A stretch of 64,000 bases of DNA, from positions 124,001-188,000 of the forward strand of contig NZ_CP072197.1 in the NCBI RefSeq assembly GCF_018987235.1. Reading direction: 5' to 3'. The stretch comes from Lactobacillus crispatus. GTDB taxonomy: Bacteria > Bacillota > Bacilli > Lactobacillales > Lactobacillaceae. Made by a program: the position numbers and the translations under genes. Shown here in pieces: positions 41,447 to 49,878 of this stretch. The notes under the pieces are model-generated. The model was not told the DNA's origin and did no database searches. It saw nothing but the letters and a program-made list of their open reading frames with translations. Each line of letters begins with the position of its first letter. Positions within the stretch are counted from its first letter, which is position 1.

Positions 41447-44400
41447 TTACTTTTTATCTCTAAAGAAAATAACTTCCTTAGCAGCCACAAATGGGCCAGA
41501 TGACTTATAAACCTTTAATCTAATAGCCTTGGCATCGACATTTCTTAAGCCAACAACCTTATTCTTACTGTCAGATTTCCAAGTTAAGTGATCACCATAT
41601 GGCTTAAAGTTAACACCATCATTTGAAAGCTCAACGCTAACTTCAACGGGATCTCCTTGATGATCGATCTTTCTAGGTACCCAAACCATCCGACTTAAGT
41701 GTTCCAAATGATTAAACGTAAAGGTTAATTCAAGTGGCTTGTCTTCGCTGACCCCATCAATAGTTTCCCATCCACTGGCTAATTTTAGATCAGTCAAATA
41801 ATCAATTGGGTGATCCTTAGGACTAGCTAAACTACTAGTAGTGCGAATATCGCTGATTGCATAATTCATTGGATCGGGCTTGGTAATTGCGCCAAACGGA
41901 TCTGACCATTCTGAAACTTTGTTGCCAGCTACATAACGCAAACGCAGGGTGTAGCGGGTATTTGGCACTAGTTCATGGAAAGTAAATGAATTACCATCAA
42001 TGCCATCATGTAAAATGCCGTTAACTTCGATTTGAACTTGGTCGGTTAATTGCGGCCAAACTACTGTTAATGAATGAGAGCTAATCTTGTCTGGATCAAC
42101 CATTGGTTGTTTTGGTGAACGCAACAATGAATCCGTAATAGCGTGAACCAAAGTTTCATTGCCATATCTGAAGTTTCTGATCGTAATCTCAATCTTAGAA
42201 TCGGTAATGTCGCGTTTAGCCAGCTTAATTTGTAAAGCAGTTTGTTTCTTTTCTTGGTATTGATCAAATTCAGGCATCCAGCTGTAATTTGTGTTAAAGA
42301 AGAAGCCCTCCTTAGCATGGGCAAATGTATCAACGGTACCGTACTCTTGCATTGGGATTTCCTTGTCGTTGATTTTAACAGTCAAACCATCAGGATAACC
42401 GTCACACATGATGTTCAAGTTGGTGGTGTTTTCCGTTTGGAAAGTATTGAAATCGCCTTGAGTTGGGTCGATGGTGATCGTCAATTTGCTTGCTTCTAAA
42501 TCACTCGTGATTTGTGTAGCTACATGGTTTCTTGAATAGTCGTTATAGCCGTTATCATCGTAAGTAACCATTTTACTCTTGCCTTGAGGGTAGAGGACAT
42601 AGTTGCGTTCGCCGAGGTCAAAAATAGCGCCGCCTCGTACAAATACTGGTAAATGCCAGGATGGGTAAGACTGCTTATTATAAACGCGTCCGCCCAAGTA
42701 CTTTTTGCCATCAAATAAGTCAACCCACATTGTTCTGTGGTTAGGCAAGTAAAGGTTGTCTTTTCTTGAATTGCCATTACCATCTTCGCGACCGTTAACA
42801 ATTGGCGAAATCAACAAGTTAGGCCCTAACATAAATTCATGGCCCACCTGTGGGGTGTAGTTGACTTGTTCATGTGGAAATTCCAAGAATAATGGCCGCA
42901 AGATTGGCTCACCGACTTGAGCGCGGTAGATTAGGGTATATAAGTAAGTCTGCAATTGCTCACGTAGTTTTAAATAGGCTCGATTAATTTGCGTCATCTT
43001 ACTATTGTAAGCAAATGGGGTCTTACTAAATTTACCTTGATCGTCTAAGTTGAACAGGATTGGGGTAAATGCCTTCCATTCAAAATCACGAATGGCAATT
43101 TGAGCATTACCACCGCCAGCGGTACCGTCAACGGCGCTACCAACTAAAGGCTGACCAGAAAGGCTAGCTCCCAAAAAGCCAGCTACTTGCGTTGGAATGT
43201 TTTCCCAGTTGCCGCCAATGTCACCAAAGGCTAGCATTGTTCTATTTTGACTACCAGCAATACCAGTATTAGAGAAAATCAACGGCCGCTTACGCTTCAA
43301 ATTGTTGCGTAAAATTAGCGCATCATTTTTCAATACTTTTGGATCGGTTGTGTCCGTTTGAATAAAGGTGGTATCAGGTGAAGCCTTCGGTGTGTTGTTT
43401 TGACTCCAAAGACCAGCGCTAACGTCATGTATAGCGGCGTATTCACTGAAGCTAGCCATGGCTTCTTCGTTGATTTCTTGCACATCATAGTTAGGCACGA
43501 TCCAACTTAATTTAAAATGCTGCTTCTGGTAGCGATCAACCATTGCCCGTGCTGAGAATTGATATTCTTCTTCGCCGTTCAAAGAACCTTTGCCACTAGC
43601 ATCTTCTGGCTTGTTAGTTCTGGTGTAATAATTACCGTCTTCAAACATGACAGCATTACGTTCCTTAGCTTCACCAGGTTGCCATAAGGTAGTTAAAAAG
43701 TTGCCAACATGACCTAATCCTAGTGCATATTTAGGTGGCATCAGCGGCTTACCCGTTAACATGTAATACTTTGCCAAAATATTTTTGGGTGAATTACCTA
43801 ATAGATAAAAAGTATCAAACATGTTGGTGTCGTGCTTCAAGATAGTGGCATCCGGATTGCTTTTACCAAAGTCATAATTGCCAGCACTCTCAGTATTGCG
43901 CAATTCACCAAAGCCGGAGTTAGCCCAGAAGAATGGCACTTGGGTCAAAACGCCGCCTTTACCGGTAATCTTGTCGCGCTTGATTGAAATGATTTCACCT
44001 TTATGACTGAAGTAGCCGTTCTGCATCCCGCCACCAAAGTAAAATTCATTCTTGTGTTGCTTCAAAATTTCGGTAGTTTGATCATTGCCTAATTCAAGTG
44101 GACTCAGCTGAACCAAACGATTGCGGTGCAGCGTCTCGTCAAAGATGCTCATTACGGCTGGCTTTTGTTGGAAAATAAGTTGATAATTGCCAGACTTAAT
44201 GATTAAGGAATCGCTGGTTGCCTTAGGCTGTGATTTTTCAAAATAGTCATTGTTGAATTGAGACAGGTCAACAAAAGATGAGTGATTCTCGTCAAACTTC
44301 TTAGCTGGATCGAGAAAATATCTGAAGATCCCGTCAGCTAAAATATAAAGACGAGCAATATCGCCGGTGGAGTAGTGAAGTTCATAATAATGATCACGTT

Positions 44401-44455
44401 TGTTGGCACCGATAAGTTGGCCTAGTTGATGTCTTTCTATTTGGTTTTGTGTCAT
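41447..44455 (-). CDS. Glycoside hydrolase family 31 enzyme with FN3 and F5/8-C modules
   Basis: The 1002-residue protein has a GH31 N-terminal beta domain, the (beta/alpha)8 barrel (about 230-640, KPLMPPKYALGLGHVGNF onwards), a DUF5110-like beta region, an FN3 module (about 790-875, NTRYTLRLRYV) and a C-terminal discoidin-type module (about 880-1000). The acid/base region reads RTMLAFGDIGGNWENI. The usual nucleophile motif WxDMxE is replaced by FIQTDTTDP, so the enzyme belongs to a divergent subgroup. It has no signal peptide, so it works on imported alpha-glucosides or similar oligosaccharides. Confidence 0.85.
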   Translation of the reverse strand: MTQNQIERHQLGQLIGANKRDHYYELHYSTGDIARLYILADGIFRYFLDPAKKFDENHSSFVDLSQFNNDYFEKSQPKATSDSLIIKSGNYQLIFQQKPAVMSIFDETLHRNRLVQLSPLELGNDQTTEILKQHKNEFYFGGGMQNGYFSHKGEIISIKRDKITGKGGVLTQVPFFWANSGFGELRNTESAGNYDFGKSNPDATILKHDTNMFDTFYLLGNSPKNILAKYYMLTGKPLMPPKYALGLGHVGNFLTTLWQPGEAKERNAVMFEDGNYYTRTNKPEDASGKGSLNGEEEYQFSARAMVDRYQKQHFKLSWIVPNYDVQEINEEAMASFSEYAAIHDVSAGLWSQNNTPKASPDTTFIQTDTTDPKVLKNDALILRNNLKRKRPLIFSNTGIAGSQNRTMLAFGDIGGNWENIPTQVAGFLGASLSGQPLVGSAVDGTAGGGNAQIAIRDFEWKAFTPILFNLDDQGKFSKTPFAYNSKMTQINRAYLKLREQLQTYLYTLIYRAQVGEPILRPLFLEFPHEQVNYTPQVGHEFMLGPNLLISPIVNGREDGNGNSRKDNLYLPNHRTMWVDLFDGKKYLGGRVYNKQSYPSWHLPVFVRGGAIFDLGERNYVLYPQGKSKMVTYDDNGYNDYSRNHVATQITSDLEASKLTITIDPTQGDFNTFQTENTTNLNIMCDGYPDGLTVKINDKEIPMQEYGTVDTFAHAKEGFFFNTNYSWMPEFDQYQEKKQTALQIKLAKRDITDSKIEITIRNFRYGNETLVHAITDSLLRSPKQPMVDPDKISSHSLTVVWPQLTDQVQIEVNGILHDGIDGNSFTFHELVPNTRYTLRLRYVAGNKVSEWSDPFGAITKPDPMNYAISDIRTTSSLASPKDHPIDYLTDLKLASGWETIDGVSEDKPLELTFTFNHLEHLSRMVWVPRKIDHQGDPVEVSVELSNDGVNFKPYGDHLTWKSDSKNKVVGLRNVDAKAIRLKVYKSSGPFVAAKEVIFFRDKK

Positions 44456-44532
44456 ATTTATTCTTCCTATTTAAACTTGCTACCTTATATTATAACTAAA
44501 AATCAAAAAACTTCTTAAGCAATTGTACTAAA

Positions 44533-44548
44533 ACTGGTATTTACCAAT
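44533..44548. promoter_or_regulatory. NagR-like (GntR family) operator upstream of nagA
   Basis: The 16-bp near-palindrome ACTGGTATTTACCAAT matches the TGGT-N4-ACCA pattern of the NagR/YvoA binding site. It lies eight bases before the -10 TATAAT (44557) of nagA. Repression relieved by amino-sugar phosphates is the known mode for this site type. Confidence 0.65.
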
Positions 44549-44608
44549 TTTGTTAGATATAATTAAATTAACAATTACGATTTAGACATATAAAGAAAGA
44601 AGATATTT

Positions 44609-45763
44609 ATGACTTATTACATTCATGCAGATAAATTTTTCTTAGAAAACAGAACAGAAAACGGCGGCTATCTTGAAGTTCAAGATAATGGCAAGTTTGG
44701 CTTTTTCTATCCAGAAAGCAAAAAGCCAGAAGGTGAGATTGTCGATTATGCTGGCAAATGGGTTGCACCAGGATTAGTTGACACCCACATTCACGGCTCA
44801 TTGCGAGAAGATGTAATGAAGAGTGACTGGGAAGGCATCAATAAGATCTCTAAGGGCTTGCTTAGTGCGGGGGTTACTTCATGGATGCCAACAACGATCA
44901 CTGCTGCAAGCGATACCTTAACTAGAATTTGTAAGATGTTTGCGGACCATCAAGGACAAGAAGAAGGGGCAAAGATTCAAGGGATTCACTTTGAAGGACC
45001 ATTCTTCACGGAAGAACATGCTGGAGCTGAAAATCCTAAGTACATGATGGATCCCGATATTAATGAATTTAACAAGTGGCTGGACGCTTCTAACGGGATG
45101 CTGAAGAAGATCTCAATGGCTCCTGAAAGAAAAGGTTCCAAAGAATTTATTCGTGAAGCTGTTAAAGAAGGCATAGTAGTTGTTTTGGGTCACTCAAGCG
45201 CTAGTTTTGAAGAAGCGGTCGCAGGCATTGAAGCAGGTGCAACCATGTTTACTCATACCTTTAACGGGATGCCTGATCCAAGCCACCATACGCCATCAAT
45301 TTCTAATGCGGCAATGGCACTTAATAATGTGACCGATGAATTAATCTGTGATGGCCACCATGTGCAACCATGTATGGCTAAGACTTTGATTAATGCCGTT
45401 GGTACAGAACACATTGCCTTGATCACTGATTGTATGGAAGCTGGCATGATGCCAGATGGCGACTACATGTTGGGTGAATTGCCAGTCTATGTAAAAGATG
45501 GCATGGCTCGTCTTAAGGACGGCGACAATTTGGCTGGATCTATCTTGCAATTGAAGCAAGCCGTTAAGAATGTAGTTGACTGGAATATCGTTACTCCAGA
45601 AAAGGCAGTGATGATGGCTAGTTATGTTCCTGCTAAGAGTGCCCATATCTTGGACAATTGCGGTACAATCGCACCAGATAAGGATGCCGACTTCTTGATT
45701 TTGAATCCAGATTTGACCTTAAGTGAAACTTACTTGAATGGTGAATCACGTTATAAGGCTTAA
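44609..45763 (+). CDS. nagA: N-acetylglucosamine-6-phosphate deacetylase
   Basis: This amidohydrolase-fold enzyme of 384 residues has VDTHIHGSL, HFEGPFFTEEHAGAENPKYM, the metal-site H in VVLGHSSASFEEA and TFNGMPDPSHH, and the catalytic Asp in ALITDCMEAGMMPDGDY. It converts GlcNAc-6-P to GlcN-6-P for glycolysis or cell-wall recycling. The NagR-like operator upstream agrees with induction by amino sugars. Weak AAGAAAGAAG precedes the ATG. Confidence 0.95.
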   Translation: MTYYIHADKFFLENRTENGGYLEVQDNGKFGFFYPESKKPEGEIVDYAGKWVAPGLVDTHIHGSLREDVMKSDWEGINKISKGLLSAGVTSWMPTTITAASDTLTRICKMFADHQGQEEGAKIQGIHFEGPFFTEEHAGAENPKYMMDPDINEFNKWLDASNGMLKKISMAPERKGSKEFIREAVKEGIVVVLGHSSASFEEAVAGIEAGATMFTHTFNGMPDPSHHTPSISNAAMALNNVTDELICDGHHVQPCMAKTLINAVGTEHIALITDCMEAGMMPDGDYMLGELPVYVKDGMARLKDGDNLAGSILQLKQAVKNVVDWNIVTPEKAVMMASYVPAKSAHILDNCGTIAPDKDADFLILNPDLTLSETYLNGESRYKA

Positions 45764-45780
45764 TTTGTTAGTCTAGTTTT

Positions 45781-45813
45781 AAATAGTCCTCATTAGATTG
45801 AGGGCTATTTTTT
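45781..45813 (+). terminator. Terminator of nagA
   Basis: AATAGTCCTC and GAGGGCTATT pair with one G-U or mismatch and are followed by six T. Confidence 0.82.
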
Positions 45814-45886
45814 GACCCTAAATTTTGGCAAATAGTATACAATTAATAATAGTAAAGTAGGTATTATACATTAGGAGAAATTTATT

Positions 45887-45928
45887 ATGCCAGATGGAAT
45901 CAGTCAATTACTAGTACTTTTTATGTAA
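45887..45928 (+). CDS. Thirteen-codon hydrophobic ORF with strong ribosome binding site
   Basis: AGGAGA (45873-45878) lies eight bases before ATG 45887, and the peptide is MPDGISQLLVLFM before TAA. It is hydrophobic in its second half. A terminator-like hairpin follows at 45995-46030, so a short transcript of about 150 nt carrying this ORF is plausible. It could be a leader, a membrane-active peptide or part of a small RNA. Nothing nearby tells which. Confidence 0.35.
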   Translation: MPDGISQLLVLFM

Positions 45929-45994
45929 TAACTTTCAATTAATTGAATAATTTGTACTCTTATTGATTAAAGAAAAGTATCACATATGTTTCAT

Positions 45995-46030
45995 GAATCT
46001 CGTCTAGCCAAGTAGGTGAGATTTTTTATT
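45995..46030 (+). terminator. Terminator of the first short transcript in the 45.8-46.5 kb gap
   Basis: GAATCTC and GAGATTT enclose a loop with an inner CTA/TAG pair and are followed by TTTTTT. Confidence 0.65.
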
Positions 46031-46038
46031 ATGTTTCT

Positions 46039-46077
46039 ATGTAATCGCTTTCAATTTAGAAAGAAATATGCTATATT
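46039..46077 (+). promoter_or_regulatory. Promoter overlapped by a catabolite response element
   Basis: ATGTAATCGCTTTCAA (46039-46054) fits the cre consensus with one mismatch and overlaps a -35 box TTTCAA; TATATT follows after 17 bases. CcpA binding there should repress the transcript. A degenerate copy, ATGTAATAACTTTCAA, lies at 45923-45938. Confidence 0.55.
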
Positions 46078-46083
46078 ATGAGT

Positions 46084-46410
46084 GTAAAGAAATTAAGAAA
46101 TAAAAATATTAAATAAGTTTAAGTAAAAGGAGACAGGTGAGTTCCGATGGGCACTTGAGAGTAGAAAGTCAGATATATAGAAAGGTTTGTGATACCAATG
46201 GGCATCGTAAATTGAAAACACAATGTAGTTCAATAATCGTCAAGTGATATTAATGTACATAAGAGGCCGTGAAATTATTAGTAGGCATAGAATAATAACT
46301 ATTTGATGAATCACTTGGATTAGGATTAAGAAAGACTTTCATACATGATAAATATTAATAAGAAATGACCTTTCGCTGAAATGAAGTATGCGAAGGGTCA
46401 TTTAATTTTG
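46084..46410 (+). ncRNA. Candidate CcpA-controlled small transcript without a convincing protein
   Basis: It runs from the promoter at 46049-46077 to the terminator at 46362-46410, about 330 nt. It contains AAAGGAG (46126-46132) followed by a possible 36-codon GTG frame (46137-46247) with poor spacing, and two short ATGGGCA starts (46148 and 46198) that stop after 3 and 5 codons. No known protein is recognisable. A regulatory RNA or a decayed gene is possible. Confidence 0.35.
46362..46410 (+). terminator. Terminator of the candidate small transcript
   Basis: AAATGACCTTTCGC and GCGAAGGGTCATTT form a long stem, followed by TAATTTT. Confidence 0.7.
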
Positions 46411-46445
46411 GCTTAAATTTTTTATCCGATGTAATCACATCTGTT

Positions 46446-46535
46446 TACTACATTACGATGTACTATATTGCAATGTAGTAAATTATACTTTAGTAAATTA
46501 CGATTTAGTAAGTTATAATTTAGTAAAGTATAATT
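46446..46535. repeat. Tandem 15-bp TAGTAA repeats and inverted TACTA arms before an ATPase gene
   Basis: Four tandem units of the form TAGTAAATTATAATT stand at 46476-46490, 46491-46505, 46506-46520 and 46521-46535, with a partial unit after them. Upstream, TACTACATT (46446-46454) is inverted relative to AATGTAGTA (46472-46480). The array ends 18 bases before the ATPase start and could be a multi-site operator. Confidence 0.75.
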
Positions 46536-46552
46536 TAGAAGATGGTGACCAA

Positions 46553-47950
46553 ATGTTTATTGGACGAAAGAAAGAACTTACAAAATTAGAGAAAATGTAT
46601 CAAGCTGATAAATTTCAATTTGCAGCGATCTATGGTCGTAGACAAATTGGAAAAACAGCATTAATTAACGAATTTGTTAGAAATAAGCCAACTATTTACT
46701 TTACCGGGCTAGAAGAAAATGAATTCTATAATCTTGAACGCTTTTCTTCTGCAATCGAACATTTTAAAGATCCAGATAGTCTGAGCAGTGTAAACTATGG
46801 TAATTTTGAAAATTGTTTTCGAGAAATTGCTCGATTGGCTCAAAAAGAAAGAATAGTATTAGTTATTGATGAATATCCATACTTAGCTAATGCAGTCCAT
46901 GCAATTAGTTCAATGCTACAGTCTTATATTGATCATGAATTTAAACAAACAAATTTATTTCTGATTCTATGTGGTTCTTCAATGTCATTTATGGAAGAGC
47001 AGGTTTTGTCTTATAAGAGTCCTTTGTACGGCAGAAGAACTGCTCAGTTTAAATTACAGCCATTTACGTTACATGAGACACAAGAATATTTCCCACACAT
47101 GGATAAAGAAGAGGCCTTTATTCTAAATACGATTACTGGTGGCGTTCCATTATATTTGTCATATATGTCAGAAGATAAAGATGTTTGGGAAAATATTGAA
47201 GAAAACTTTATGGACGTAAACGCGCCACTTTTTCAAGAACCTAATAATTTATTGAAGCAAGAATTGCGTGATCCAGCCAATTATAATTCAATTATTAATG
47301 CAATTGCAGGCGGGGCATCTAGGATTAATGATATTGCAACTAAGGCTCATTTATCGACGCCGTTGGTTACTAGCAACGTTACTAATTTAATTGAGTTAGG
47401 CATTATTGAGCGCAAAGTGCCGGTAACTGATCAGGCTAAGCCTAAATCACGTAAAACAATCTATCAAATTGCAGATGGCTTGTTTAGATTCTGGTATACA
47501 TATTTGGGTAAATATATGAGTTCCATTGATCGAGGACAAACTTCATTGGTAATGAAAGTAATCAAACAAGATTTACACAATTTCATGGGACCGGAATTCG
47601 AAAAATTGGCTCAAAATTACATGTGGGATCATGATGAGGATGATGAAGTTATCCCTATGCCGTTTATTTATCTAGGTAATTGGTGGGGCAATGATCCGCA
47701 AGAGAAAAAGCAAGTCGAATTAGATGTAGTGGGGCTGACTGCAGATAATCTAGTTGGATATTTCGGTGAATGTAAGTGGAAAAACGAGCCTATACCTAGA
47801 AGTGTCTTGGAAAAATTAATTAATTTGAGTAATTTGATTAGCGTGGCTAAAAGGCATTACTATTTGTTTTCAAAGTCAGGCTTTACGGATTCATGTACGG
47901 AGCTGGCAGAACAAGTGAGGTGCAAGTTGGTTAGCTTTGATGAAATGTAA
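46553..47950 (+). CDS. AAA ATPase with C-terminal DUF234 nuclease-like domain
   Basis: FIGRKKELTKLEKMYQADKFQFAAIYGRRQIGKTALINEF gives the Walker A site; VLVIDEYPYLANA the Walker B; a winged-helix region follows (RINDIATKAHLSTPLVTSNVTNLIELGIIER). The C-terminal DUF234 part carries ELDVVGLTADNLVGYFGECKWKNEPI, with the E...D...ExK pattern of PD-(D/E)xK nucleases. The 465-residue architecture is the archaeal-type ATPase/DUF234 family, common in bacteria and archaea and of unknown function. A repeat array sits directly upstream, and a MazEF-like pair follows. Confidence 0.82.
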   Translation: MFIGRKKELTKLEKMYQADKFQFAAIYGRRQIGKTALINEFVRNKPTIYFTGLEENEFYNLERFSSAIEHFKDPDSLSSVNYGNFENCFREIARLAQKERIVLVIDEYPYLANAVHAISSMLQSYIDHEFKQTNLFLILCGSSMSFMEEQVLSYKSPLYGRRTAQFKLQPFTLHETQEYFPHMDKEEAFILNTITGGVPLYLSYMSEDKDVWENIEENFMDVNAPLFQEPNNLLKQELRDPANYNSIINAIAGGASRINDIATKAHLSTPLVTSNVTNLIELGIIERKVPVTDQAKPKSRKTIYQIADGLFRFWYTYLGKYMSSIDRGQTSLVMKVIKQDLHNFMGPEFEKLAQNYMWDHDEDDEVIPMPFIYLGNWWGNDPQEKKQVELDVVGLTADNLVGYFGECKWKNEPIPRSVLEKLINLSNLISVAKRHYYLFSKSGFTDSCTELAEQVRCKLVSFDEM

Positions 47951-47987
47951 TATCATTTTTCCTATTATCTGTTATGATCGGAGTGAG

Positions 47988-48026
47988 TACTTGTACTTAT
48001 ATAACTACAAGTATATACTAGTAGTT
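47988..48026. promoter_or_regulatory. Operator palindromes of the toxin-antitoxin operon
   Basis: TACTTGTA and TACAAGTA (47988-47995, 48006-48013) face each other, and AACTAC with GTAGTT (48003-48008, 48021-48026) overlap them. They lie just upstream of the antitoxin start, as expected for TA autoregulation. Confidence 0.6.
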
Positions 48027-48051
48027 ACACAGAATGATAGGAGTGAATCAT

Positions 48052-48321
48052 ATGAAAGATCAAATTTTAGGAACCTATACAGTAAGAAAGACAGGAAACG
48101 CTAATTCAGTTACTATTCCAGCAAGTACTGGTTTTAAAAAGGGCGATAATGTGGTGTTAATTCTAAAGCCTAATGGCAATCTTGAAATGAAAAAAGAAAA
48201 AACTAATTTTTGGGACGAAGTACCAAAAATGTCTGCTCAAGAAAAAAGATTGCAGATTGAAGATTTGGGATATGATCCATTAGAACAAAGACCAAAAGGT
48301 AGAGAAAGAGTTGAGGAATAA
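48052..48321 (+). CDS. MazE/PemI-type antitoxin (AbrB fold)
   Basis: ATG 48052 after TAGGAGTG is chosen over an upstream in-frame ATG. The N-terminal half is an AbrB/MazE swapped-hairpin domain (GTYTVRKTGNANSVTIPASTGFKKGDNVVLIL) that binds operator DNA. The C-terminal half is acidic and charged (FWDEVPKMSAQEKRLQIEDLG) and should wrap the toxin. The toxin gene starts 5 bases after the stop. Confidence 0.85.
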   Translation: MKDQILGTYTVRKTGNANSVTIPASTGFKKGDNVVLILKPNGNLEMKKEKTNFWDEVPKMSAQEKRLQIEDLGYDPLEQRPKGRERVEE

Positions 48322-48326
48322 AAGTT

Positions 48327-48686
48327 ATGGAATATCCTAAGCAAGGTGATTTCGTATTTATGGATGCTGGACCACATGCTGGTCATGAAATTGGAGGACA
48401 TGATCCAGAGAATCAAAATGATAGAAGACCATATCTCGTGTTAAGCAAAGCAGCTTTTAATTACAAAACTGGATTAGTACATGCGATGGCCATATCTTCC
48501 AAGGTCAGAGAAAGTCCATTTAGAGAGCGTATTGTAGATTTTGCGGCTGGGATAAATGGGGATTTGCTTCTGACACAGGTTCCAGAGTATGATTTTGAAG
48601 CTAGAAGAGGAGAAATAGTAGGTCATATTACTGATCAAGGAAAGTTAGAAAAGGTTCTTGGAATCTTTTTTGATGAATTTAGGTAA
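48327..48686 (+). CDS. MazF/PemK-type endoribonuclease toxin
   Basis: The 119-residue protein fits PemK: YPKQGDFVFMDAGPHAGHEIGGHDPENQNDRRPYLVLS, then AISSKVRESPFRERI and DLLLTQVPEYDFEARRGEIVG (the conserved S/T and Arg region of the family). It cuts mRNA when the antitoxin is degraded. The pair is compact and complete, followed by a strong terminator. Confidence 0.88.
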   Translation: MEYPKQGDFVFMDAGPHAGHEIGGHDPENQNDRRPYLVLSKAAFNYKTGLVHAMAISSKVRESPFRERIVDFAAGINGDLLLTQVPEYDFEARRGEIVGHITDQGKLEKVLGIFFDEFR

Positions 48687-48695
48687 TCTGAAAAA

Positions 48696-48734
48696 AGAAA
48701 CGGCACCGCTAGATAATTAGCGATGTCGTTTTAG
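48696..48734 (+). terminator. Terminator of the toxin-antitoxin operon
   Basis: AAACGGCACCGCTA and TAGCGATGTCGTTT form a 14-bp stem with two wobble or mismatch positions, followed by TTTAGTT. Confidence 0.82.
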
Positions 48735-48771
48735 TTATGCTTAGCTATATTAGTATGTCTGCTTAATTTTT

Positions 48772-49248
48772 TTAATAAACTGCGCCGTCGTAGAAGTTGT
48801 AACGAGGGCGGTTGAAGTCGAAGTCTTTTAATTCACTGATCTTAATTGCGTTATCGCAAACGCCCCAGCTCATTAAGTTGATTGGCTTACCGTAATCTTC
48901 ATCAGGAATTACCAACAAGATGTACTTGCCTTTTGAAAGGGCATAGCCAAGTTCCATTCCCAGACCAACATCTTCTTCTTCAGGCAAGTAAACGCCAAGC
49001 ATGATGTCGCTGGACTTAATCCCTACTAAGTCGTTATGGTAGGTAGCTGATGCCCATTCAATGTCGTGCAAGTATTCAGGGTGTTCATCAACGCGGATAC
49101 CCTTATATTGATTATCAAGAGGTACGTAGCTGTTTTCTAAGTCAACGGTAGGATTTTGCTTTAGAGCTTCCATTGCTTCTTTGTAAGCCTTATTTTGCTT
49201 TTCGTTGAACCAACCGGCACCAAAGTATAAAGTTTTTGTCTTTGCCAT
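48772..49248 (-). CDS. ntd: Nucleoside 2-deoxyribosyltransferase, type II
   Basis: The 158 residues follow the lactobacillus type II enzyme closely: TLYFGAGWFNEKQNKAYKEAMEALKQNP, LENSYVPLDNQYKGIRVDEHPEYLHD, and the nucleophile region EEEDVGLGMELGYALSKGKYILLV with the catalytic Glu. It exchanges the base of deoxynucleosides in purine and pyrimidine salvage, a hallmark of lactobacilli with deoxynucleoside needs. Confidence 0.93.
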   Translation of the reverse strand: MAKTKTLYFGAGWFNEKQNKAYKEAMEALKQNPTVDLENSYVPLDNQYKGIRVDEHPEYLHDIEWASATYHNDLVGIKSSDIMLGVYLPEEEDVGLGMELGYALSKGKYILLVIPDEDYGKPINLMSWGVCDNAIKISELKDFDFNRPRYNFYDGAVY

Positions 49249-49362
49249 ATTTTTCTCCCTTTAAAAATGATTTACCTTAACTTTACCATCTTTTGGGTTG
49301 AAAAAAACGTCTTGTTAACTTATGGTGAAAATGTTAATTCCACATTAGGAAGGAAAAATCCA

Positions 49363-49860
49363 ATGACTAATCAAAATCTTTTTGCACCTGATGCAGTATT
49401 TATTTCTAATCAAACTAAGCAAGATTTGGTTTTTAAAGAAGTTTACGAGCATTTACGCGAAAGTGGCTATGTTAAGGGAAACTTTTTAAACCATATTGTC
49501 GAAAGAGAGCATAATTTTCCAACGGGATTGGATACTGCAACACTAGGTAAAAATATTCCTAATATTGCGATTCCGCACACCGAGGGCGAGTTTGTTAACA
49601 CGAGACTGATTGTTCCGGTTGCGCTGAAAACGTCAGTCACTTTTCATAATATGATTAATCCTAGCCAAGCAATTGAAGTTAAATTTTTATTCATGCTTTT
49701 AGATAATGACCCAGATGGGCAAGCTACATTATTAGCTCAAGTGATGGATTTTTTGGCTAATACGCCAGCCAACGAATTGCGCGAAGTTTTTAATTTTACT
49801 GATCCTAGCGCGATTTATGCCTTTTTAGAGCAAAAATTTAGCAAGAAAAAAGAAGACTAG
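49363..49860 (+). CDS. PTS EIIA component, galactitol/fructose-mannitol type
   Basis: ATG 49363 after AGGAAGG is the likely start. The 165-residue domain contains FPTGLDTATLGKNIPNIAIPHTEGEFV, where the His of PHTE is the phosphorylated residue of the EIIA domain, and VKFLFMLLDNDPDGQ. It receives phosphate from HPr. No EIIB or EIIC gene is nearby, so this is an orphan EIIA with perhaps a regulatory role or a distant partner. Confidence 0.85.
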   Translation: MTNQNLFAPDAVFISNQTKQDLVFKEVYEHLRESGYVKGNFLNHIVEREHNFPTGLDTATLGKNIPNIAIPHTEGEFVNTRLIVPVALKTSVTFHNMINPSQAIEVKFLFMLLDNDPDGQATLLAQVMDFLANTPANELREVFNFTDPSAIYAFLEQKFSKKKED

Positions 49861-49878
49861 TTTTTAGCCTTCTTTTTC
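49848..49878. terminator. Terminator between EIIA and the convergent phosphatase gene
   Basis: AGAAGACT and AGCCTTCT pair around a T-rich loop, followed by TTTTCT. The stem overlaps the EIIA stop. Confidence 0.5.

Noticed and set aside
46137..46247. Possible 36-codon GTG gene in the 46.1 kb gap
   Set aside because: The ribosome binding site is only four bases from the start and the product has no recognisable feature; kept only as part of a candidate transcript.
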